Source: DATDCV01 sp036524155 | GTDB lineage: Bacteria > Verrucomicrobiota > Verrucomicrobiia > Limisphaerales > UBA8199 | Reading direction: 5' to 3' | Assembly: GCA_036524155.1 (NCBI GenBank) | Contig: DATDCV010000372.1 | Location: forward strand, 1 to 11,917 | DNA length: 11,917 bases | Shown: positions 1-6,038 of the stretch, in pieces | How the letters are laid out: every line of letters begins with the position of its first letter | How positions within the stretch are numbered: the first letter of the stretch is position 1 | Translations under genes and position numbers: made by a program | The notes under the pieces: generated by a model | Told to the model about the DNA's origin: nothing | Databases searched by the model: none | What the model saw: the letters and a program-made list of their open reading frames with translations, nothing else

Positions 1-120
1 TTGCTCTACCAAGTGGGGCCCGCGCTGTTAGAGGAATATCGAAGAAACAATCCGGCCCAAACCGGTCCAGCCGCGGTGCTGAGGCGGTCAACATCGAAAA
101 AGCTACCGCTCAATTCCTAG
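1..120 (+). CDS. possible 3' end of an unidentified gene (partial)
   Basis: Frame 1 is open from the first base to a TAG at 118-120, giving 39 residues that begin LLYQVGPALLEEYRRNN and end in a basic, polar tail (RRSTSKKLPLNS). Third positions are fairly GC-rich, as in the other genes, and the stop lies just before the repeat-rich gap, so this could be the C-terminus of a gene that starts left of the window. I do not recognise a family. An open run of 39 codons in GC-rich DNA can also occur by chance, so the call is weak. Confidence 0.35.
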   Translation: MLYQVGPALLEEYRRNNPAQTGPAAVLRRSTSKKLPLNS

Positions 121-125
121 TGACA

Positions 126-155
126 TTGGACTGAAGTCCGCAGCAATGCTCGGCC
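126..155 (+). repeat. GGACTGAAGTCC palindromic repeat, copy 1 (shortened)
   Basis: Contains GGAC-TGAA-GTCC followed by GCAGCAATGCTCGGCC. Its left arm is shorter than in the other copies, while its right arm (GCAGCAA) is the complement of the TTGCTGC that starts the other copies. Confidence 0.6.
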
Positions 156-198
156 GACTATCGCCTCTGGAATGCGGATGCCCCCCTGCTGACGGAAG

Positions 199-236
199 TT
201 GCTGCGGACTGAAGTCCGCGCGCCGGATGCTTGGCC
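199..236 (+). repeat. GGACTGAAGTCC palindromic repeat, copy 2
   Basis: A 38-nt unit with a GCGGAC/GTCCGC stem around a TGAA loop, then GCGCCGGATGCTTGGCC. It differs at one position from copy 3 (313-350). Together with the 30 nt before it, it matches 5871-5938 in inverted orientation at 66 of 68 positions. Confidence 0.85.
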
Positions 237-312
237 TAGCCGCAACTGCGCCCACACAAAGTTTCCCATGTTCAACGCTGTCTACATTCGTAACGCAGCG
301 GCCAGTCGCGCA

Positions 313-350
313 TTGCTGCGGACTGAAGTCCGCGCGCCGGATGCTCGGCC
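313..350 (+). repeat. GGACTGAAGTCC palindromic repeat, copy 3
   Basis: The same 38-nt unit in the same orientation as copy 2, with one difference (GCTCGG instead of GCTTGG). It lies 77 nt upstream of the TIM-barrel gene start. Confidence 0.85.
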
Positions 351-427
351 CGCCCGCAACTGATCCATTACTCAACTTCCTCGTCTGCGTTTTGACACCG
401 TGCTTCGATCTCTGGCACACTCCAGGC

Positions 428-1375
428 ATGAACGCCGCACAACGGAACGGTTTGAAGCAAACCAATCAACGCGGGATAGGCCGGCGAAAGTTCCTGAAGA
501 ACACCGGCATGGCGGGCACTCTGCTGGTCTTCTCCCCTTTGGGTTCGGGCTCAGGCTTCTCCCAGGACCAATCGGGGACTGCTCTTCGAGACTACCCGTT
601 CTTTCCCTTCTGCATTGATTGGCACGACAGCAAGAAGCGCACATTTAGAGAGCAGGCTGCGATGCTCAAAGAACTCGGTTACGAGGGAGTGGGCCACATC
701 TGGCTCGATAAGGTGGATGAGCGGATCAAGACGCTCGATGAAGCCGGCCTGAAACTTTTTCAGATCACCATGCAGGTGGACCTGACGCCGGGTAAGCCAG
801 TCTACGACGCCCGCTTCAAGGAGGTCCTCGCGCTCGTCAAAGAACGGAAGGTGCAGTTCTGCCTGCTCACGAACGGCGCCAAGGCGTCCGATACCTCCGC
901 CGATCCGCGCGGGGTCGAAATCTTGCGCGAAATGTCGGAGCTGGCTAAAGACTCCGGTTCCCAGTTGCTGCTCTACCCTCACGTCGGTTGCTGGGTCGAA
1001 CGCATCGAAGACAGCGCGCGCGTGGCCGCAAAGGTGGACAGACCGAACGTGGGCGCGATGTTCAACCTTTGCCACTGGTTGCGCGTGGACAAACAGCGGG
1101 ACTATCAGTCGTTGCTCAAGCAAGCCATGCCGCGGCTCTGGGCCGTCTCAATCAACGGCGCGGATGAACACGACGATAAACCCGGGTGGGATCATTACAT
1201 TCAGCCGTTGGACAAGGGCAACTTTGATATCGGCAACTTCCTGAAGACCCTGAAGGACCTCGGCTATAAAGGACCGATCGGTTTGCAGTGTTACGGGATC
1301 GGCGGGGATACGCGCGAGCACCTGGCGCGCTCGATGGCTGCCTGGCGCAAGTTACGGGTAAACCTCGAGAGCTGA
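428..1375 (+). CDS. Tat-exported sugar phosphate isomerase/epimerase-like TIM-barrel protein
   Basis: 315 residues. The start at 428 puts a twin-arginine motif (RRKFLK, residues 19-24) and a hydrophobic stretch (28-38) at the N-terminus, so export by the Tat pathway is likely. Residues about 54-315 resemble the xylose-isomerase-like / AP-endonuclease-2 TIM-barrel family, with LLLYPHVG (182-187), MFNLCHW (211-217), SINGAD (241-246), IQPLDKGNFD (258-267) and IGLQCYG (284-290). At the places where metal-binding members usually carry Glu, Asp, His and Glu, this protein appears to have Tyr183, Asn213, Asn243 and Gln287. It may therefore bind a sugar without the usual metal site, or form a divergent subfamily. 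The frame stays open upstream to 146, but that part is repeat DNA. No clear ribosome binding site precedes 428. The substrate is unknown. Confidence 0.85.
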   Translation: MNAAQRNGLKQTNQRGIGRRKFLKNTGMAGTLLVFSPLGSGSGFSQDQSGTALRDYPFFPFCIDWHDSKKRTFREQAAMLKELGYEGVGHIWLDKVDERIKTLDEAGLKLFQITMQVDLTPGKPVYDARFKEVLALVKERKVQFCLLTNGAKASDTSADPRGVEILREMSELAKDSGSQLLLYPHVGCWVERIEDSARVAAKVDRPNVGAMFNLCHWLRVDKQRDYQSLLKQAMPRLWAVSINGADEHDDKPGWDHYIQPLDKGNFDIGNFLKTLKDLGYKGPIGLQCYGIGGDTREHLARSMAAWRKLRVNLES

Positions 1376-1465
1376 GCGGCTTGCCGGCCACCGAACCTTG
1401 CTGCGTTTTTCGATCGGGTGCTAAGCTGGCGCCCGCTTTCGTACATTCGGGTCAGTTGAACTGAG

Positions 1466-1969
1466 ATGTTCTCGCAACTTTGGACGACGTTTATTGACTT
1501 GATTCAGGCGCCGTTTCGGGAGTCCTGGATGATTTGGGGCATTGTCCCGCTGTACTTTGCGCTGCTGCTTAACGAGTTGACCTCCGGCAAGGCCAACTTT
1601 CGGACTGCGCTCCAAACCGGCTTCAGTTTTGTGTGGGCGGCGGCTCAATGGCTGTATCCCTATTTCACGGCGTCGCGGTCGACGGTCGTGCCGACCGGCT
1701 GGCAGGTCGTGCTCAAGATCAACATCTTTGTCTCCCTGGTGGTTATGGTCCTTGGGGTTGTCGCCCTGATTAGCGGCCTGCGCCGGCGTTACCCCAAATA
1801 CTGCTCTTTCCTCGGGCACACGCGGTTTAGCAACTACTTTATGATCACGATTTACCCGATTCAGGCGCATTACCTTGCCTGGAGTTGGGAGCGCCTGGCG
1901 GCGATTGCGCTGTTCGCCGTGCCCATTTGGCTGGTCCTGCATTTTGGCTTGATGCCGCTGAGGAGGTAA
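1466..1969 (+). CDS. small multi-pass membrane protein, function unknown
   Basis: 167 residues with three clear hydrophobic segments (about 21-38, 84-104 and 142-165) and a weaker one (51-67), so an inner-membrane protein with three or four spans is likely. A basic loop (RRRYPKYCSFLGHTR, about 106-120) separates the third and last segments and would be cytoplasmic by the positive-inside rule. I recognise no named family and no catalytic motif. It lies 90 nt after the TIM-barrel gene and 64 nt before the sigma-factor fusion, all on the same strand. Co-transcription is possible but nothing in the sequence proves it. The start at 1466 is the first ATG in frame; no strong Shine-Dalgarno is seen. 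Confidence 0.75.
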   Translation: MFSQLWTTFIDLIQAPFRESWMIWGIVPLYFALLLNELTSGKANFRTALQTGFSFVWAAAQWLYPYFTASRSTVVPTGWQVVLKINIFVSLVVMVLGVVALISGLRRRYPKYCSFLGHTRFSNYFMITIYPIQAHYLAWSWERLAAIALFAVPIWLVLHFGLMPLRR

Positions 1970-2033
1970 GAGGGGTGTGCTTCTTAGTCGTTTTCTTGGC
2001 GGCTTTTCGCTCGCAGCGGCTCTTTAATGGTAA

Positions 2034-4253
2034 ATGACGATGACGGAGAGCCAACAACTGCTGGCTGACTACGTGGCGACCGGGTCGGAGGAGGCTTTCC
2101 GGGAGCTCGTCGCCCGATATGTTGACCTGGTGTACTCGACGGCGCTGCGCCTGGTCGAGGGCGATCCACACCGGGCGAAGGATGTGGCCCAAACGGTCTT
2201 CGTAGACCTCGCGCGCCAGGCAGCCAACCTCTCAGCCAACAGCATGCTGGGCGGCTGGCTGCACCGGCACACGTGTTTCGTCGCCAGGACCGTCATGCGC
2301 GGCGAACGGCGTCGTCAGGCTCGTGAAAGGCAGGCCGTCGAAATGAGCGCGCTGGATAATCTCCCTGATACCGCCCTGGCCGAGATCGCTCCCGTCCTGG
2401 ACGAAGCCATCAACGAGCTGGGTGCGGACGACCGCGATGCCGTCCTGCTGCGGTTCTTTGAACGCCGGAATCTGCGCTCGGTTGGCGAAGCCCTGGGCAT
2501 CAGCGAAAACGTGGCCCAAAAGCGCGTAGCTCGAGCGTTGCAGGAGCTGGCGGTCCTGCTCAAGCACCGCGGAGTTAGCCTGCCGGTGGCAGTTCTGGCG
2601 AGCGGCCTGGCGGCCGGCGCAGTCAAGGCGGCGCCAGCGGGACTGGCGATGGGGTTGGCCCAGGCAGCGCTGGCCAGCTCGAGCGCAGCCGGCGGAATGG
2701 CGGCCATTTCGACCGAGACAGTGATTGCCACCAAACTCAAGATCGGCGTTGCTTGCGCCCTGATCATCGGCGGAGCGGCGACGACTTTTTGGCTGCAGCA
2801 TTCAGCCGGCCGGAAGCAGTCGCGCGAGCAACCGCTTTCAGCATCACAATTGACGGAACAGCCGGCCGGCGAAACGGAGATCCCTCCCACTCCCCCGCCA
2901 GTCTCTCAACCAACAATTAGTGCTCCACTCGCCGCCGCTCCGCGGTCGGAGGTCGAACCTCGCACGAGAGCCACTGAGTTTAGCGGTGTCGTTGCCGAAG
3001 CTCCGAGTCAAATAGTTAGAGCACCACGAATGAACGCTCCTGGAGTCGCGCCGATTCAAAGATTCGTTGGCGCTTCGGGAAGCCGGGTGAGAATCGAAGG
3101 CACGTTCGATTTCAAGCGTCGCCGGTGGCAGGCGGAAAGCCGCGAAATCGGTGGGTTCCTGGAAATCGAGCAGGATGCCATCAAGAGTCGAAGACCGGGC
3201 GAAGTACGGGCGCGAGCGGAGGTTTTCGTGCCCATTCTTTCAATCAAGACTGGCGACAAGGACGGGCGGCCCTGGAGCGACCAGATTGATCAGGCCTGGT
3301 ATACCGCCTTCAGAGCCAAGGGTAATCCGACGGCCAAAATCTGGTTTTATCTCTCAGCCCTCACCCTGCGGGAAGGCGACATGACCAACGGCGGAGCGCC
3401 CACGTTCGAAGCCAGCGGCGACCTCGTCCTGGTCGGCGCTACAAACCACCTCACTATGCCGGTCCAAATCCTGCCCCTCGAAGGCGGGAGACTCTTCGTT
3501 TCAGGCGCCACTTCGATTGAATGGGTCTCCGAAGAGGTGGATCCTTTTGCGATTCCAACGGAGCTGGGAACCTTTAACCCTGGGCCCGCCGTGGCCATTA
3601 GGTTTGAGTGGTTGGTCGCCTCAAAGAACGCACCGCAGTCCGCACCCCAAAAGGGTTTGGTGCCGCTCTACCTCGACCTGCCGGCTCCCACATTCAAGGA
3701 AATCCCGCGCGATCTGCGCCTCGGTCCAGATGTTGAACACCCGTCCGACATGCCGCGGCCGCCGTTGCTGGTGCCGCCTGGTCTGAAGAACCTCGCGCCG
3801 GACACGGGGATCACGTGCAGCGATAGCTACGCCACTGCGGAGGCTCTGGCGAAGATCGTCGATGGCAACAAAGGTGGCGCCGATGAGAGCATCGTTTACT
3901 TGCGAAAAGGCACTCAGTGGGTGCAGTTGGACTTCGGTGGCTCGCGGGAGATCTTTGCGATCGCGATCTGGCACGCCCACAATGCCGCCAAGGTGTTCCA
4001 TGACGTCGTCGTCCAGGTTGCGGACAACGCAGAGTTCCGGTTCAACGTGCGAACGCTCTTCAACAACGACCGGGACAACAGTTCGGGCCTGGGCAAGGGC
4101 GCCGATCGCGAATATCTCGAGACCTACGAGGGCAAACTAATCGACGCCAAGGGTGTCCGCGGTCGGTTCCTGCGCTTTTACTCCAGAGGCAGCACTGAGA
4201 GCGCCCTCAACGAATACACCGAGATTGAGGTGTACGGACGCGAAGCGCAGTGA
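2034..4253 (+). CDS. ECF-type sigma factor fused to a membrane anchor, YceI-like domain and discoidin-like domain
   Basis: 739 residues in one uninterrupted frame. Residues about 5-85 match sigma-70 region 2 (YVDLVYSTALRLVEG, then RAKDVAQTVFVDLARQA). Residues 130-172 match region 4 (DDRDAVLLRFFERRNL, helix-turn-helix SVGEALGISENVAQKRVARA). An Ala/Gly-rich hydrophobic stretch (182-228) and a clear membrane segment (about 237-254) follow. A Pro/Ser/Ala-rich linker (258-345) leads to a YceI-like beta-barrel domain (about 345-529: SRVRIEGTF, RARAEVFVPILSIKTGDKDG, RFEWLVA). The C-terminus (583-739) is galactose-binding/F5-8-type-C-like (LKNLAPDTGITCSDS, VQLDFGGSREIFAIAIWH, DVVVQVADNAEF, RFLRFYSRGSTESALNEYTE). 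Verrucomicrobial ECF factors with long C-terminal extensions are known. My inference is that the sensing domains lie across the membrane from the sigma domain, so release would need proteolysis or a conformational signal. A second in-frame ATG at 2040 is an alternative start. Confidence 0.88.
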   Translation: MTMTESQQLLADYVATGSEEAFRELVARYVDLVYSTALRLVEGDPHRAKDVAQTVFVDLARQAANLSANSMLGGWLHRHTCFVARTVMRGERRRQARERQAVEMSALDNLPDTALAEIAPVLDEAINELGADDRDAVLLRFFERRNLRSVGEALGISENVAQKRVARALQELAVLLKHRGVSLPVAVLASGLAAGAVKAAPAGLAMGLAQAALASSSAAGGMAAISTETVIATKLKIGVACALIIGGAATTFWLQHSAGRKQSREQPLSASQLTEQPAGETEIPPTPPPVSQPTISAPLAAAPRSEVEPRTRATEFSGVVAEAPSQIVRAPRMNAPGVAPIQRFVGASGSRVRIEGTFDFKRRRWQAESREIGGFLEIEQDAIKSRRPGEVRARAEVFVPILSIKTGDKDGRPWSDQIDQAWYTAFRAKGNPTAKIWFYLSALTLREGDMTNGGAPTFEASGDLVLVGATNHLTMPVQILPLEGGRLFVSGATSIEWVSEEVDPFAIPTELGTFNPGPAVAIRFEWLVASKNAPQSAPQKGLVPLYLDLPAPTFKEIPRDLRLGPDVEHPSDMPRPPLLVPPGLKNLAPDTGITCSDSYATAEALAKIVDGNKGGADESIVYLRKGTQWVQLDFGGSREIFAIAIWHAHNAAKVFHDVVVQVADNAEFRFNVRTLFNNDRDNSSGLGKGADREYLETYEGKLIDAKGVRGRFLRFYSRGSTESALNEYTEIEVYGREAQ

Positions 4254-4405
4254 CTAGTCCTTGAACTTCAAAACTCGTCGTAATCAGGCCAAGTTCCAGG
4301 CAGGGATCGCGGCGAGATGGAACAAACCACGGAATACACGGGATACACGGAAAGAGCAAAGAACCATGACTAGATCGAGAAATCAACCTCGAAGCACCGC
4401 CCCCT
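4254..4405. other. convergent intergenic region
   Basis: 152 nt between the stop of the sigma-fusion gene (plus strand) and the stop of the RCC1-like gene (minus strand). It contains a short 9-nt tandem repeat (4328-4354). I see no clear hairpin with a T-run that would be a bidirectional terminator. An open plus-strand frame that begins here and runs to 4743 is antisense to the RCC1-like gene and has no coding character. Confidence 0.6.
4328..4354 (+). repeat. three imperfect 9-nt tandem units
   Basis: CACGGAATA, CACGGGATA and CACGGAAAG follow each other directly. Units 1 and 2 differ at one base. It lies in the convergent gap, outside any gene. Confidence 0.6.
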
Positions 4406-5635
4406 CTACCACGATCTCACACGGTAAAAGCGCTGGCGATCGGATACGGAAGGATCGGTTAAGAGCCGCACCGTTCCATCACCGGCAACCAGCGGAAAGA
4501 GGAGCTTCCAATCCGGTTGCTCCAATGAAGTGGTATATTCCAGCGCGTAGACCTGCCCGCTCTTTGTCGCCACCGTCACGGTCAGGCCGGCGGGGGTCCG
4601 CTGCGCGGCAATCCAGGCGTGAGCTAACGGTGGCCCATCGCCATCCAGCGCAAGATTGTTCTCGTAGCCGGAGGCAATGGCTGTCGCGTTCGACACTGAA
4701 GCAGGAGCAAAAGGAACTCCGCCGACCCAAGGATCAGCGCTGAAATCAAAACCCCAGCCGACGACTTTGCCGTCTGCCTTAAGCGCCATATCCAAGTGAT
4801 GGTCGTTGCCCGGAGAAGCAGCGATCTTCACCACATTACTCAAACCCGCGGGCGGCTGGTAGAATTGGTCGATTGCGACCACCTTTCCGTCGGCCATCAA
4901 AGCCAGCACACATCCACACCCTCCTGAGATCGCCACGACATTCGTGAGCAGCCCGAATTTGCTGCTGATCTCTTGGGGCCAGCCCCAGCCCACAACGGTA
5001 CCGTCGGCCTGAAGCGCCAGACCGCCAGTGCCGACCGAGACGGCGACAACATTGCTCAATCCGCTCGGAACGGGTGCGGCATTTGAACCCCAGGCAACCA
5101 CACGTCCCTCCGCAGTCAACGCCAGCGAACTGCTTGCGATATATCCGTAGGTGGCGATCTGCACGACATTTGTTAGGTTTGGCGGGACATTGGTTCCGCC
5201 ACGGTCACTCAATCCCCAGGCTACTACTGTGCCATCTTCTCGCAATGCAAGCGAATGGTAGCAGCCCGCCGCGACCGCCACTACATGGTCCAGTTCGGCT
5301 GGAACAGTCACCGGGGGGTCCGGAGGGGTCCCATTCCAAAACCAGCCCCAGGCACCATAGCCCGCAACGGTACCGTCGGCTCTCAATAACAGACTATGCT
5401 GGGCTCCTACTGCGATTGCCTTCGCCTGTTGTCCCGCACAGTCAAGCTGGCCCGGCCAGGAGACGCCCCATCCGATCACGGTGCCCCCGCTAACTGAAGA
5501 AACGGAGGCGCAAACCAGCGCCGCAGCCGCGATGCGGTTTAAGAGGGATGGCAAGTCCAGCCCGTGGCAATCAGGGTGAAGGGAAGACAACAGGTTCTGC
5601 ACGGGTCGTTGGGCATCTCCACGAATCGTTTTCAT
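4406..5635 (-). CDS. secreted RCC1-like beta-propeller repeat protein
   Basis: 409 residues if translation starts at 5635. A hydrophobic segment (about 35-50, IAAAALVCASVSSVSGG) looks like a signal peptide but lies 30 residues in. A TTG start at 5554 (residue 28, LPSLLNRIAAAA) would give a normal signal peptide, so the true start is uncertain. From about residue 50 to 325 there are seven repeats of the RCC1 / alpha-tubulin-suppressor type, each pairing a G-T/K-V-V-x-W/G-G strand (VIGWG, VAGYG, VVAWG, VVAWG, VVGWG, a degenerate VVAID, VVGWG) with an NVVAIAAG and SLAL-x-x-DG partner, so a seven-bladed propeller is expected. The last ~70 residues form a module ending QRFYRVRSW, also found at the end of the 7433-9760 product. 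Such proteins are common and mostly uncharacterised in Verrucomicrobiota; the ligand is unknown. It stands alone on the minus strand. Confidence 0.85.
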   Translation of the reverse strand: MKTIRGDAQRPVQNLLSSLHPDCHGLDLPSLLNRIAAAALVCASVSSVSGGTVIGWGVSWPGQLDCAGQQAKAIAVGAQHSLLLRADGTVAGYGAWGWFWNGTPPDPPVTVPAELDHVVAVAAGCYHSLALREDGTVVAWGLSDRGGTNVPPNLTNVVQIATYGYIASSSLALTAEGRVVAWGSNAAPVPSGLSNVVAVSVGTGGLALQADGTVVGWGWPQEISSKFGLLTNVVAISGGCGCVLALMADGKVVAIDQFYQPPAGLSNVVKIAASPGNDHHLDMALKADGKVVGWGFDFSADPWVGGVPFAPASVSNATAIASGYENNLALDGDGPPLAHAWIAAQRTPAGLTVTVATKSGQVYALEYTTSLEQPDWKLLFPLVAGDGTVRLLTDPSVSDRQRFYRVRSW

Positions 5636-5722
5636 ACCCGGTTCGAATTCAAAACCACTGCTGGACAGCGGTCAGGGCAGCATTATATCCGCTAAAGCTT
5701 CGAGGCTGCAATGAGAATTCCT

Positions 5723-5854
5723 ATCGCGCGGTACGTCCGCTCAGTCCTGGGTCGGAGCGCCGAGTTGCACTCGGCTTACACGCGGCCGTCGGTGAGCTTA
5801 AGCCGATTAAAAATCGGCGCTCCGACCCAAGACTGATCGGATACATCGCGCGGT
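5723..5854. repeat. MITE/REP-like imperfect palindrome
   Basis: The arms 5742-5760 (CAGTCCTGGGTCGGAGCGC) and 5817-5835 are reverse complements at 18 of 19 positions. Pairing continues inward (CGA..TT....TCGGCTTA against TTAAGCCGATTAAAAATCG) and outward (TCCG.T). ATCGCGCGGT occurs at both 5723-5732 and 5845-5854, nine nt outside the arms on each side. These could be a target-site duplication, but CGCG is self-complementary, so they may simply extend the palindrome. No transposase is present. Confidence 0.7.
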
Positions 5855-5870
5855 GGCTCAGTGGTCGGTT

Positions 5871-5938
5871 GGCCAAGCATCCGGCGCGCGGACTTCAGTC
5901 CACAGCAACTTCCGTTAGCAGGGGGGCATCCGCATTCC
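5871..5938 (-). repeat. inverted copy of the 169-236 repeat block
   Basis: Read on the minus strand this 68-nt block matches 169-236 at 66 of 68 positions, including the 38-nt palindromic unit (5871-5908) and 30 nt of flank (GGAATGCGGATGCCCCCC and onward). The flank match shows that the repeated unit is larger than the palindrome core. Confidence 0.85.
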
Positions 5939-5960
5939 AAGCGCGATGGTCGGGCGGGCG

Positions 5961-5986
5961 TTGCTGCGGACTGAAGTCCGCGCGCC
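5961..5986 (+). repeat. GGACTGAAGTCC palindromic repeat, shortened copy
   Basis: Carries TTGCTGCGGACTGAAGTCC and GCGCGCC as in copies 2 and 3, then diverges. It faces the 5871-5908 copy, making an inverted pair about 50 nt apart. Confidence 0.75.
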
Positions 5987-6038
5987 GAGTGCTGTGTCGT
6001 TGCCTCGGCCGGAATGACCCATTAGGCTCAGGCCGTTT

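Larger units (their letters stand above)
121..427. other. repeat-rich intergenic gap
   Basis: This 307-nt gap holds three copies of a palindrome-centred repeat (core GCGGACTGAAGTCCGC, first copy shortened) at about 126-155, 199-236 and 313-350. An open frame runs through it into the downstream gene from an ATG at 146, but that stretch is repeat sequence and I do not treat it as coding. I see no convincing promoter or RNA gene. Confidence 0.7.
5636..6038. other. repeat-rich intergenic gap
   Basis: 403 nt between divergently transcribed genes (minus-strand RCC1-like gene, plus-strand hydrolase). It contains a ~130-bp imperfect palindrome (5723-5854), a minus-oriented copy of the 38-nt palindromic repeat with its flank (5871-5938), and a shortened plus-oriented copy (5961-5986). 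Promoters for both genes must lie here, but I cannot pick out convincing -35/-10 boxes. The start at 6039 is preceded by GACCCATTAGGCTCA, resembling GATCCATTACTCAA upstream of the 428 gene. Confidence 0.65.

Noticed and set aside
121..350. CRISPR array
   Set aside because: The palindromic repeats are few, irregularly spaced (about 70 and 114 nt apart) and occur in both orientations elsewhere; no spacers of regular length and no cas genes.
146..427. Upstream extension of the TIM-barrel gene to an ATG at 146
   Set aside because: The added 94 codons are made of the dispersed repeat and would bury the Tat signal peptide; the start at 428 places it correctly.
1421..1942. 173-codon minus-strand frame opposite the small membrane protein
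   Set aside because: Polar, Arg/Pro-rich shadow of the plus-strand frame, whose hydrophobic segments look real.
4261..4743. 160-codon plus-strand open frame
   Set aside because: Mostly antisense to the RCC1-like gene, with low-complexity Arg/Ser composition and the 9-nt tandem repeat in its first part; no domain features.
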